DNA from: Muribaculaceae bacterium
Lineage (GTDB): Bacteria > Bacteroidota > Bacteroidia > Bacteroidales > Muribaculaceae
Direction: 5' to 3'
Length of the DNA stretch: 54,532 bases
NCBI GenBank assembly: GCA_029061255.1
Contig: JAIDSL010000141.1
Span: 1-54,532 of the forward strand
Shown here: piece after piece, positions 20,201-28,839 of the stretch
Layout of the letters: every line of letters starts with the position of its first letter
How positions within the stretch are numbered: position 1 is the stretch's first letter
Translations under genes and position numbers: made by a program
Notes under the pieces: model-generated
The model's database searches: none
What the model was told of the DNA's origin: nothing
What the model saw: only the letters and a program-made list of their open reading frames with translations

Positions 20201-23200
20201 CTATCGATCCCGCGCAGCGTGTTACTGTATCGATCAATGGCGAGACAAAGGCTACCAATGTTGCAGTCGCTAACATATCTATTCCTGCTGTTCTTGATGA
20301 TCTTGACATAACAATTACCGTCAAGGATGCTGAGGCAGGCGACTATATGGTATACAACATTCAGGAAGGAACGCTTGCTTCCAAGCTTCAGGATTGTCCC
20401 ACCCGCGTTAAGCTTATCGGAACAATGCTCGTCAGTGATTTCGATGCCCTGCGTGCCAATGCAAGTGTCATTATCGACCTTGATATGGCTGACGTCACAA
20501 TCAAGGGAGCTGCGATGACCGGCAATACTATTCCGGAGAATGCTTTTGCTCCAACCAACGCATCAAGTCTTTCTGCTCTGAAGACCATTATCCTTCCCAA
20601 CAATCTTGAGCGTTTCAGCAAGAACGCTTTCGCTCGTTGCACCCAGATATCGGAGATAACTATCCCGGCTAATGTGACATATATCGCGGAAGGTGCCTTC
20701 TCTGCTTGCGTTGGCCTGAATAAGATTATCGCTAAGCCTAAGGTAGCTCCTACCTGCGGCAACATGTCTCCTTTCCCATCCAATGCATCTTCCATCTCCC
20801 TTGAGGTTCCCAAGGGATCCGAGGAAAGCTATAGCGTTCCGTCCACTTGGTGGGCTCAGCTTTCGCTCTATAAGGCACCTGTTGAACATAAGGATTACTA
20901 TTGGGTTAAGTTAGATACATCCCGCATTGGTGTCAACGGATACAAGGGCGATATCAACAATGTGGCGGTTGGCCAGACGGATGAGGTGACGATGATTCTC
21001 ATACTTCCAAACAGCCAGTCTACACAGTTCAAGCCATATGATCACGTTCGTCCCGGTGTGCCATTCAGGGTCTTTGACAACGGAATCGATGTCTTAGCCA
21101 ACTCCTATGCTTATTCGAAGACTGAAGGAACACCTATAACTCCCGAGCAGAGCTGGAGTATGGTCGGTGGCCGTATGCTATTAAGTTGGAATCCCGCTGC
21201 TACTTCAGGTGTAACAATGCCACAGAACCATACTATTGAACTCAACTTCTATTATGACATCAAGTTCGAGAATAAGGAAGGTGCAAATGGAGTGAATGCT
21301 CAGATTGTTGAGATACCCGAAGGCTCGGAATGGAAGGATGTTGTGATGAGAAACTTCATCTATATGAGCGATAACGGATGGCAGGCAAATTCTGAGGTTA
21401 AGCCTGTCCTCTATAAGGAAGGCAGCGAGATCAAATTCACGCTTTCCAACATACCCGAGAAGACCGTTCCTGTCGTTACTCTTAAGACAAAAGTTATGAC
21501 AAAGACCGGCTATTCTCCCGAATATGAAGAAAAAGAAATGACTCTTGAGTCCAATGGTGGTATCTACACTATCCCTGCCCTTGAGGGCGACTGCTGGGTT
21601 AGCATCTCAGGTGAGACCATCTTTGAGGAAGGTGATGTTATTCCTGCTGAATATCTCGACAAGATGGATGCGGAGGAAGCCGTGTCCTACAACGAGCTTA
21701 CTGTCTCCGGTGATGTGACAGAAGAAGAGTTCAAGCAGGTGCGTGACAACTTCTCTAATGTTGAGACAATCGACCTGACGGCTATCGACAACACTTCGCT
21801 TCCCGACAACGCGTTTGAGGGGATGGAGCAGCTGGTAGACGTTATAGTATCCGATAACGTAACCGAGATCGGTGCAGGATGCTTCAAGGATTGCTCAAGT
21901 ATTGAGTCGCTTACTCTTCCCGGCGTGACATCCATCGGTGAAGGTGCCTTCGAAGGTTGCGAAAGCCTTACCAGCATTCTTCTTCCTTCACTTGGCTCTT
22001 CAGAAGCAAGCGGGAAGCCCGGCATGCGCAAGGCTGGTGAAGTGGCAGGCGTTACTGCAGAATCTTTCCGTGGACTCAGTCCCAACTGTCTTATCTATAT
22101 CGGTGAGAATGTGATTCCTGGTACGGAGGATCTCAATATCATCCTCAACAAGGGTGGCCAGCGTGTGGCTGCTTCCGATATCAATCTTGTTGGCAATCAT
22201 CCATTCAATGCTCCGGCAAGCTTTATGCTCGGCGACCACAGCATCTCGTTCACTATTGATGTGACTGCAAGCGACGCATGCGATGTCGACGGCGGATGGT
22301 CTACAATCATTCTTCCGTTCCAGCCGACTGACTGGAAATTAGACAGGGAGTTCGCTAAGCGTGAGGGTAGTGGTCTCCACCTCCTTTCTTTCGACGGAGA
22401 AGAGGCTACAGAAATGACCGCTCAGACTGACTTCCTCCCCAACCGTCCGTATCTCGCAAACGTATGCGCTCCGTTTGCTTCCGTTCCGGTTACTTTCGTT
22501 GGTAAATCACTTAATGTGGAAGGAACATACGATGTTCCATTCACTCCTGTACCAGAGGAGCTCGTAGCAGCAGGAAAGGACTTCTCTCTTTATGGTAGCT
22601 ACGACGGTCAGACTCGTCCCGTAGTATGCTACGCTCTCAATGAGGAAGGAAGCAAGTTCTTACGTCAGGCTGATTCTGAAAGCGTCACTGTGATGCCATT
22701 CTCTGCATATCTGGTTGCTAATGAAAACACAAATAAGACAGAGATGGCAATTGGTGAGCATCCTCTTTGGATCAATGAGCCTGTTGCTGTAGGTAGCAAT
22801 AAGCTATATCGTTCAGATCTCGTCGACATAGTTTCTTCTTCAAAGAGGGCTTCTATTTACTACACTGTCGATGGTTCTGATCCTACTGATGCCGACGGCA
22901 CAAGAACTCTCTTTACCAAACCGTTTGCATTGCAAGGTGAGGCAATGAGTATTAAAGCTGTGGCTGAATACAAGGGTTATCGATCTGATGTAGTCGCTCT
23001 TGACTTCGAACTTAAGAAGGCTAATGTGGACTTTAGTCTTGTAAAGAACTGGAACTGGATATCTCATAATGCTGAGACTTCGGTTGCTGTAGCAGACTTC
23101 GCTACTGACGGTATCAGCTCTATCCTTTCACAGACACAGGAAGTGGTACGCGACCCGAAACATGGTCTTGTAGGAAATCTTTCCGAGCTCATGCCGGCCG

Positions 23201-24108
23201 AGGGTTATAAGGTATTTGTAGACGGTATTGTCTGGACTGGCAATATTTCCGGGGTTGCTTTTGATCCTATCAAGACAGTAAAGCTCAATAAGGGTTGGAA
23301 CTGGATAGGAACTCTGGTTGATGACGGAAGCCTTATGATCTCTGATCTTCTTGCTTCGCTTAATGCTGAAGAAGGCGATATGCTTGTTGGCCTCGAAGGC
23401 AGCGTTCAGGCTGATGCAGAAGGCATATGGAAAGGCACTATCTCACATATGGTTCCCGGTGTCGGCTATATGTTCTATAGTAACTCAGATAAAGAGTTTG
23501 TCTATAATATTGTAGCTGAGCATGACTCCAAAGCTCCGGCAATGGCTCCTGTCTTGGCAGCCGATGGCCTTTGGACGGTAGACAATCACAAATACGCATC
23601 CGTAATGCCTATGATAACTTCGTTTGATGCAGTAGGTGATGTCGACGACTATCAGTTGGCTGCTTTCTGTGGTGATGAATGCCGAGGCATCGGTAAGGTT
23701 ATAGATGACGTGATTATGATTAATGTGCATGGCAATCCTGGTGATGTGATAACATTCCACTTCATTGGAAATGACAGTGAAGAGATGCTTTCAGCTACCT
23801 CCGTAGTATTCAACCAGAATCCTGAAGGCACTTTTGCTAATCCGTTTATGATCTCTGCAAATGATGCCACATCAGTTTCTATGCTTAATGCAGGCTCAAT
23901 CGGAGTATCTTACGAAGATGGTAGCTTCTTCATTGGTGGAGATATCTCAGATGTTAAGTCGGTAGAAATCTATGATCTTACTGGCAAGATCATCGCCAAG
24001 AGCAATGGTGCACGCACCGTCAAGGTTGGAAATATTGACGGTAGTGTGGTGACTGTAGTTATTCGCAAGGCAGACACTACAAGCTCAGTTAAGGTTATGG
24101 TCAAATAA
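17218..24108 (+). CDS. Giant C10 (streptopain-like) peptidase with LRR modules
   Basis: This 2296-residue exported protein starts with a signal peptide (about 1-22) and an inhibitory Spi-type propeptide (about 24-120). The C10 cysteine peptidase domain has nucleophile C163 in TGCVGVALAEILKYH, H295 in AGHAFVCDGY, and INWGWGGSANGFY near 311-322. BspA-type leucine-rich segments appear near 620-760, 1090-1230 and 1490-1610, with Ig-like stretches between them. A chitobiase C-terminal-like module (YYTVDGSDPTD) lies near 1880-1930. A DECRG domain near 2140 resembles the start of the preceding protein. The end (VEIYDLTGKII, then KVMVK) looks like a T9SS tail. Known C10 members are interpain and streptopain; a host-protein-degrading or adhesive role is inference. 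Confidence 0.85.
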   Translation: MLKSIQQMLMLSLCALSPSIIGAATLSVDEAKDVAAEFFQSGEVYRLADKDAFVLAYTATDEASNPMCYVFNAKDGKGFVIISADENSLPVIGYSDNSVWSVGSVPASAERVLREPVKVPANVRRQVLAHVSAESESKVLETPSWSQEAPFNNNIPNRRLTGCVGVALAEILKYHDYPASRPSSLVSAGEHTQYSWSTMRMDNYRSGYTDEEANAVATLVADAAIGIGTDFGMSSSSAYEVKVPYALTSLFGYDAGVSYKKRQEMSREAWDQVIVDEIDNDRPVLYCGQDVSAGHAFVCDGYEMRGSTPYFHINWGWGGSANGFYATDALNPVVSKAHSYNELMTIVYNIKPASDNRAWSDIHVTSDESQPGLTLNVSDISSVDSFTVRVGALKNISNTDFSGKLAVALFDASGNQKGLLSDSRNFSLWSLQISKYVDFSCKVPDGVSVSDSDKVGIVSMANGSSEWLPLAGDRLAHAEVSAKNYDVPYLTVTLPASNNFYTITAPESEAILGRDFVFTLTQLDPSRLITLKANGFLLSPESDGSYRLSNVLENQRVTVTNQIAANVLSKMTLWVTAGNLQNLLTEDECASVKNLTLYGTINASDFNFMRDQMKLETLDISNVSILAQGSNPANAIPTKAFMGYRSLQKIILPNNLSTFKNGCLAQTGLKSIDIPASVGTWEYNVFVGCNQLREVISRRSSPAWVNWCVFSGVPQDKLIVPNGSADAYRAKEYWQDFKEIVEGLPAEPYEFTVTMAEKKGIKYTKITDEDYFYKGDEFEFKVDTDDTYGESVMQVFANATRLTADAEGKYKINVNGNMLIHVEFQQPQPTTVDTTWKLTGDVGGIGLATDVVNVPVGQRFTIRANAIKVPKGDDAAKFYAMVLTDKDGAIKEFISQIVSNYYSRNGENLTYNFYCQVNESKVKEGNLIRLATSYNKKDWQLVEGENETIIDRILAVNNPVIYHNVTMPSSVTGARIEGGATQVVRGMPFSFKASAIDPAQRVTVSINGETKATNVAVANISIPAVLDDLDITITVKDAEAGDYMVYNIQEGTLASKLQDCPTRVKLIGTMLVSDFDALRANASVIIDLDMADVTIKGAAMTGNTIPENAFAPTNASSLSALKTIILPNNLERFSKNAFARCTQISEITIPANVTYIAEGAFSACVGLNKIIAKPKVAPTCGNMSPFPSNASSISLEVPKGSEESYSVPSTWWAQLSLYKAPVEHKDYYWVKLDTSRIGVNGYKGDINNVAVGQTDEVTMILILPNSQSTQFKPYDHVRPGVPFRVFDNGIDVLANSYAYSKTEGTPITPEQSWSMVGGRMLLSWNPAATSGVTMPQNHTIELNFYYDIKFENKEGANGVNAQIVEIPEGSEWKDVVMRNFIYMSDNGWQANSEVKPVLYKEGSEIKFTLSNIPEKTVPVVTLKTKVMTKTGYSPEYEEKEMTLESNGGIYTIPALEGDCWVSISGETIFEEGDVIPAEYLDKMDAEEAVSYNELTVSGDVTEEEFKQVRDNFSNVETIDLTAIDNTSLPDNAFEGMEQLVDVIVSDNVTEIGAGCFKDCSSIESLTLPGVTSIGEGAFEGCESLTSILLPSLGSSEASGKPGMRKAGEVAGVTAESFRGLSPNCLIYIGENVIPGTEDLNIILNKGGQRVAASDINLVGNHPFNAPASFMLGDHSISFTIDVTASDACDVDGGWSTIILPFQPTDWKLDREFAKREGSGLHLLSFDGEEATEMTAQTDFLPNRPYLANVCAPFASVPVTFVGKSLNVEGTYDVPFTPVPEELVAAGKDFSLYGSYDGQTRPVVCYALNEEGSKFLRQADSESVTVMPFSAYLVANENTNKTEMAIGEHPLWINEPVAVGSNKLYRSDLVDIVSSSKRASIYYTVDGSDPTDADGTRTLFTKPFALQGEAMSIKAVAEYKGYRSDVVALDFELKKANVDFSLVKNWNWISHNAETSVAVADFATDGISSILSQTQEVVRDPKHGLVGNLSELMPAEGYKVFVDGIVWTGNISGVAFDPIKTVKLNKGWNWIGTLVDDGSLMISDLLASLNAEEGDMLVGLEGSVQADAEGIWKGTISHMVPGVGYMFYSNSDKEFVYNIVAEHDSKAPAMAPVLAADGLWTVDNHKYASVMPMITSFDAVGDVDDYQLAAFCGDECRGIGKVIDDVIMINVHGNPGDVITFHFIGNDSEEMLSATSVVFNQNPEGTFANPFMISANDATSVSMLNAGSIGVSYEDGSFFIGGDISDVKSVEIYDLTGKIIAKSNGARTVKVGNIDGSVVTVVIRKADTTSSVKVMVK

Positions 24109-24127
24109 TCATAAATTGATTTAAGAG

Positions 24128-24163
24128 AAAAAGAGAGCGCGATCAGAATCGCGCTCTCTTTTT
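24128..24163. terminator. Bidirectional terminator
   Basis: AAAGAGAGCGCGAT pairs with ATCGCGCTCTCTTT over a 4-nt loop, with T-runs on both strands. It serves the C10 peptidase gene (+) and the convergent gene that ends at 24218 (-). Confidence 0.9.
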
Positions 24164-24217
24164 GCTTTCCTACGGATTCCTATCCAGAAATCCTCTGCTA
24201 CCTTTACAAAAGCAGAA

Positions 24218-25711
24218 TCACTTGAGAATGACTTTTGTTGTGCTGCTTCCGGTTTTCTTTATGTATATCCCGTTTTCCGGATTAAGTATCTCTACACCAT
24301 TGAGATTATAATAACGTACACTTGAGTTGTCTTCGTTGATGAAACTTGCAGAGCTGCTTTCATCGTAAGAGAGGGGTGCAAGATAAAAATACTCGGTTGA
24401 TCCTATCTTTGAGAATCTTACTATGCATGTCACATCATACGTTCCTGCAGCCTGGGAGTTGATGCCGAATGTATTATCAAACTCATATGTCTTATTGTCT
24501 GGAGTGATGCCTGTTACCTTGGCGTAAGTTTCGGGAGTTCGGGATTCAAACGTGACATCTTTAAGGATTACGACTCTATCCACATCATCTTGAGTCACTG
24601 AAGTTACCTCCGGATATTCTACTTTTACAGTTTCCGATACTTTTGGCGGTATTCCTTGCCAGTTTACACTCTCATAAATAAATGCGTTAGTAGCTGTCCA
24701 TCCTTCTGGTATGACGTTTCCTACTTTATATATTGTAGATGTGGTCAACGAAGTGCTTCCTTTGTCCTTTATGTTTTCGATCAGGCCGGCATTGCCTTCG
24801 CTGTCAGAAACGAATGCGGATAATCCGGTGGCATAAGTCACGGTCATTGGAAAATCTACATAAACTCGTTGATAAAGATTCGGGGCAAATTCCTTCATTT
24901 GGCTAAGATTTTTCGCGCATCCTATCACAGTAAGGGTGTATTTTGCATTGCCTGCGGCATAGTCGTCGTTTCCTGTTGTAGAGGCAGCTATCACAGTCTG
25001 GCCTATTCCCTTTGGAGTCACGTTGCCATCAGCATCTACCGCAGCAACATTTTCGTCAGAGCTTGACCATTCCACATCAAGACTGTTTGGATTCGAGAGC
25101 ACAGGAGATGTGAATTCCTTTCCAAGAATTCCCTCAAGGTCTTTCTCCTCGAATGCCAGACCGCATGTCTTTTTCCCACCCAGGTCAGGAGTATAGGTCA
25201 ACTCAATTGAATGTATGTAGCGTGCTTCAAAAGTTCCGTCCAATTCAATGCTCAGTGTCTCGGTGCCTGAATCATCACTCCATAGCCAGTAGAAGATGGG
25301 GCCGTCGCCTGATGATTCCACATATTTGCCGTTAAATGAAATGTCAAGTGTAATTGCTGCATATCCTGATAGCCATAGTTTCGCATCAGATATCTTGCCA
25401 TTGGGCACTGTCAAGGTTATCTTTGTGTCTGTTAAGGAGGATATTCCTCCTGATATATAGATTCCTGAATTGCTTCCTCCTCCATTTACAAGGGCAAATC
25501 CTTTACCCGAATCGCTTCCTCGTGTGATTGAGAAGTCAATCCCTTCCTCTGATAATGAAAAGCTCTCGACACACTCCGGCGTCTTGATGTCAGACTGGCG
25601 AGTAAGCCCACCCATGTCGTTTGTGCCGTCAAAAACGAATTTGTATTCGTCGGCATGTGCCACTAAGGATACTAAGCCCACCGTGGCGATAGAGAGTAGT
25701 AGTTTTTTCAT
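24218..25711 (-). CDS. Secreted protein with Big-2 domain and T9SS-like tail
   Basis: The 497-residue protein has a clear signal peptide (MKKLLLSIATVGLVSLVAHA). A beta-rich N-terminal domain (about 22-175) is followed by a bacterial Ig-like (Big-2) domain (about 180-265) with the signature VEWSSSDENVAAVDADGNVT. A region that may be an OB-fold-like domain covers about 270-440. The tail YYNLNGVEILNPENGIYIKK ends in KVILK, like the neighbouring secreted proteins. I recognise no enzyme motif. It is probably a surface or secreted binding protein. It has its own promoter at 25827-25858 and a shared terminator. Confidence 0.7.
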   Translation of the reverse strand: MKKLLLSIATVGLVSLVAHADEYKFVFDGTNDMGGLTRQSDIKTPECVESFSLSEEGIDFSITRGSDSGKGFALVNGGGSNSGIYISGGISSLTDTKITLTVPNGKISDAKLWLSGYAAITLDISFNGKYVESSGDGPIFYWLWSDDSGTETLSIELDGTFEARYIHSIELTYTPDLGGKKTCGLAFEEKDLEGILGKEFTSPVLSNPNSLDVEWSSSDENVAAVDADGNVTPKGIGQTVIAASTTGNDDYAAGNAKYTLTVIGCAKNLSQMKEFAPNLYQRVYVDFPMTVTYATGLSAFVSDSEGNAGLIENIKDKGSTSLTTSTIYKVGNVIPEGWTATNAFIYESVNWQGIPPKVSETVKVEYPEVTSVTQDDVDRVVILKDVTFESRTPETYAKVTGITPDNKTYEFDNTFGINSQAAGTYDVTCIVRFSKIGSTEYFYLAPLSYDESSSASFINEDNSSVRYYNLNGVEILNPENGIYIKKTGSSTTKVILK

Positions 25712-25826
25712 TTCAATAAATTTTATATTGGTTTTGATTATTCTTCACATTTGTTTAGATGCAATCCAGACTCGATTCATTTCTGAAAGCCACATCAATT
25801 ATGACAATATTTCATTTCTGGATTCA

Positions 25827-25858
25827 CAAAAGTAGTCATATTTTTTAAGATATGCAAA
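25827..25858 (-). promoter_or_regulatory. Promoter of the Big-2 gene
   Basis: On the minus strand, TTTG (25855-25858), a 20-bp spacer and TACTTTTG (25827-25834) give an exact consensus. The -33 box is the end of the T-run of the upstream terminator. Confidence 0.85.
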
Positions 25859-25893
25859 AAACAATCCCCCGAATCGTTTTGATCCGGAGGATT
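25856..25893 (-). terminator. Terminator of the five-repeat protein gene
   Basis: On the minus strand AATCCTCCGGATC pairs with GATTCGGGGGATT (with G-U pairs) over a 5-nt loop, followed by GTTTTTTG. Confidence 0.8.
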
Positions 25894-25921
25894 TCTGGAA
25901 GAAAGTATTTTTCTATGCTAA

Positions 25922-28513
25922 TTACTTTAGGATAACCTTAGAAGCCTTTCCATCAACAACCTTGATATACATACCATTCTTAGGATTGCTGATCTTGTTG
26001 CCGTTAAGATCATAGTAGGATGTCTTGTCAGTAGCATTTATGCTTGATACTCCATCCGGGTCACTGTATTCTACTATAAACTCAACATTAATCTGGTTAG
26101 CTACGTCAGCCAAACCATTTTTAACAAGGAGGAACTGTCCAAAATGCTCTTCTCCATCGACGGGGAATGTTACAGAGTTGCTTTCCACTGCACCAAATTC
26201 TAACATTGACTCAACAGGCCACCATTCTGATTCTTCTGCCCTTGTTGATAGCGGCTCAATATCTGAGTTGTCTTCACTCATGCAGATGAAACCATCCCAT
26301 CCTTCAGGAACAGCTATAGTCAAGGTGATTTCCTCTTGTTCGCTCTTACCTGATACGGAGATTGTATAGACATCTTGCTCAATGCTTTGGCTAACCTCAA
26401 CGCCATTGTTGTCGCTGAGAGTTACGTCAAACGTCTCTGGGAATTCCGGAGAAGGCTGTGATGCCATTACCATCATGGCAATATACCCTTCAATCTCTTC
26501 TCCGTCGAAGGGGAAGAAGAAAGATTCACCTTCCTCGTTGGCGGAAGCAAGTGCCTGGGCAGCCCATCCTTTATATTGTTCGATCATATTTCCGATTTCC
26601 TCCCATTCTGTGAAGTCGAAATCAGGATTAGTCTTCTTTATTTCTTCTACTGCTTCTTCATACTCAGCCTGAAGTGCTTCGAGTTCAGCGATTACAGCAT
26701 CATATGCTTTCTGATTATCCTCGATGAGATTGCCGCTTCCCTGGCCAACTTTTGAAGTAATTGCAATGAAGGCATTATTATCGACTTTTTCATCCTTGTA
26801 GAGGTATGCGTATGCAAATTCCCAATTGCTGGTAACCTTTACAGTAATTTTGTTGCCTTTAATATATCCTTCATCTAATACGTATTTTATTGGCACCCAT
26901 TCATGATCTGTTGCTGCGATCTTTCTCGGTCCTATGTTATGGTCTCCAACTGTTACGTTTTCTGAATAAGGAAGAATTACATAGCCGTCCCAGCCTGACG
27001 GAACATCAAGTATCAGTTCATATTCCTCTTCAGCTATTGATCCGGTTACGTCAATATATATGGATCCATCATCCGGATCTTTTTCTTGCTCTACTATCAG
27101 GCCTTCAGCATAAGTGGTGATGCCGATGCTCTCAGGAATAAGGGGTGCATTATCACCAGGCACGTCGGGACCGCTGCTCTTACTTACTGTAAAGTCATAG
27201 TCGATAAATGTAGAGCATGCCATGTCTCCCTTGATTAAGGCAATGCTGCCCCATTGGGCTTCTCCGTCTGTCTTATAGGTAATGGAATTGCCTTCTACGA
27301 ACCCTTGTCCAAGTATGTCTTTCACCGGGATCATTTCGGTGCCGCGAGTCTTAACCGTACCTATTTCTCCTTCTCCCCATGTATCGGCTATCATCAAACC
27401 GTCCCAACCTTCCGGGGTTTCGAAAGTCAATGTTATCTTGTCGTAGTCACATTCACCAGTAACGCTGAAGACATGGGTGGTCTCGTCAATAAGTTGTCTT
27501 ACAACAATGCCTTTAATCTCTTTTTCGCCATTGAGTGTATACTCGAGATGATTCGGCAGAGCAGGATTATCGCCGGGCACGTCCGAACCACCTGTCTTGG
27601 ATACTTGGAAAATGAAATCAATGTTGGCCATATAAGCTTCCTCTCCTTTTACCAAGAGTGCCATACCAGTCCATTCCTCGCCGTCTACAGGGAATGTGAG
27701 TGAGTTGCCTGGGGCTACTCCATACCATTGCGCCATGCTGGCGTCCATCCAGAGTTCTTCGTCATCTTTTGCCGGTGCTTTTGCTTTAAGCGGTTCTATT
27801 TCTTCTGACTCTCCGTCATAATCCGAACGAACCAGCATATAGTCCCATCCTGCAGGAGTTGCAAAATCTAAAGTTATAAAATCTGCATCTGTTTCTCCGT
27901 TGACGTTGACAGCTAGATAGTCTACATTGTCATATGGTACTATAGTTTGAGTCACTGTCACTCCTGCAAGCTCTTTTTCTCCATTTAATGTGATGTCAAG
28001 TGCTTCCGGATATTCAGGCATTTCTTTTTCGGATCCGCCTGCTTTCGAAACTTTGAATTCAATGTCTATTGAATATTCCCAGAAATTGTCTCCTTTTACC
28101 AAGTAGATTGTGGCATAGCTGTCTTTCCCATTTACAGGGAAGCTAAAAGAGTTGCCTTCTTTATAGCTCTTTTCGATGCTATTGACAGGGAGCCAATGGT
28201 CAGATTCTCCACTCCTTGTCTTAAATGGGGAATTTGCGCCGCCAATCATTGAATCAATCAATGAATAGTCCCATCCTTCAGGTGTCACAAAATCCATTGT
28301 GATGACATCTGCATCAGATTCTCCTGTGATTTTTATAGTCAGACATTCCGAACCATCATAAGGTACCATTGTCTGGCTAACGGTAACACCTGTTAGCTCT
28401 TTCTCACCATTAAGGGTGAAGTCAAGCTTGTCTGGGTATGCCGGGAGCTCTTGTGCCATAGCCATTGTAGTGCAGGCAGCAAGTGCTACGCAAGAAAGTA
28501 AAAACTTCTTCAT
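25922..28513 (-). CDS. Secreted five-repeat protein with T9SS-like tail
   Basis: The 863-residue protein has signal peptide MKKFLLSCVALAACTTMAMA. Five copies of a beta-rich domain of about 125-150 residues follow, each opening like YPDKLDFTLNGEKELxGVxV and containing a PEGWD motif and a FPVDGEE-type strand (starting near 23, 168, 318, 450 and 690). Between copies four and five lies an acidic helical segment (about 595-680), likely a coiled coil. The tail YYDLNGNKISNPKNGMYIK ends KVILK. I do not recognise the repeat domain and see no catalytic motif. Copies two and three are bounded by Gly/Ser-Asp-Val-Pro-Gly linkers. A role as a surface-exposed binding or structural protein is inference. Confidence 0.7.
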   Translation of the reverse strand: MKKFLLSCVALAACTTMAMAQELPAYPDKLDFTLNGEKELTGVTVSQTMVPYDGSECLTIKITGESDADVITMDFVTPEGWDYSLIDSMIGGANSPFKTRSGESDHWLPVNSIEKSYKEGNSFSFPVNGKDSYATIYLVKGDNFWEYSIDIEFKVSKAGGSEKEMPEYPEALDITLNGEKELAGVTVTQTIVPYDNVDYLAVNVNGETDADFITLDFATPAGWDYMLVRSDYDGESEEIEPLKAKAPAKDDEELWMDASMAQWYGVAPGNSLTFPVDGEEWTGMALLVKGEEAYMANIDFIFQVSKTGGSDVPGDNPALPNHLEYTLNGEKEIKGIVVRQLIDETTHVFSVTGECDYDKITLTFETPEGWDGLMIADTWGEGEIGTVKTRGTEMIPVKDILGQGFVEGNSITYKTDGEAQWGSIALIKGDMACSTFIDYDFTVSKSSGPDVPGDNAPLIPESIGITTYAEGLIVEQEKDPDDGSIYIDVTGSIAEEEYELILDVPSGWDGYVILPYSENVTVGDHNIGPRKIAATDHEWVPIKYVLDEGYIKGNKITVKVTSNWEFAYAYLYKDEKVDNNAFIAITSKVGQGSGNLIEDNQKAYDAVIAELEALQAEYEEAVEEIKKTNPDFDFTEWEEIGNMIEQYKGWAAQALASANEEGESFFFPFDGEEIEGYIAMMVMASQPSPEFPETFDVTLSDNNGVEVSQSIEQDVYTISVSGKSEQEEITLTIAVPEGWDGFICMSEDNSDIEPLSTRAEESEWWPVESMLEFGAVESNSVTFPVDGEEHFGQFLLVKNGLADVANQINVEFIVEYSDPDGVSSINATDKTSYYDLNGNKISNPKNGMYIKVVDGKASKVILK

Positions 28514-28623
28514 TTGTTAATAGATTATGGTTTAATAAATTATGTATTCAAAACTGCCGATAATTCAGATGCATAAATTGAATTTAAATGTGTATTTACT
28601 TTACTTTTGAAAATACTATTCTG

Positions 28624-28631
28624 CAAAATTA
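28624..28631 (-). promoter_or_regulatory. Bacteroidetes -7 box for the five-repeat protein gene
   Basis: TAATTTTG on the minus strand, 110 bp upstream of the ATG. No convincing -33 element. Confidence 0.45.
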
Positions 28632-28722
28632 CAAAAAAAATTAGAATTTGCTATATTTTTTAACCTCATTTTTTTATAAAAATGTAAAATTACTTTTATT
28701 TGCTAAGGATTTTGAATTTTAG

Positions 28723-28755
28723 TTTGGATTGGTTCAAATATTTTTACTAATTTTG
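28723..28755 (+). promoter_or_regulatory. Promoter of the secreted paralog pair
   Basis: TTTG (28723-28726), a 21-bp spacer and TAATTTTG (28748-28755). It drives 28840 and probably the gene that follows 24 bp after it. Confidence 0.75.
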
Positions 28756-28839
28756 TATGAAGAAATATCTAAAATAATAGATGTGGAACCTAAAAGTTCC
28801 TTTCTCCATTAGATTTGTCTTAGAACCAAATAATTTATT

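Larger units (their letters stand above)
28514..28839. other. 326-bp divergent promoter region
   Basis: Very A/T-rich. It contains a minus-strand -7 box for the gene that starts at 28513 and a full plus-strand promoter for the gene at 28840. No coding sequence is evident. Confidence 0.6.
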
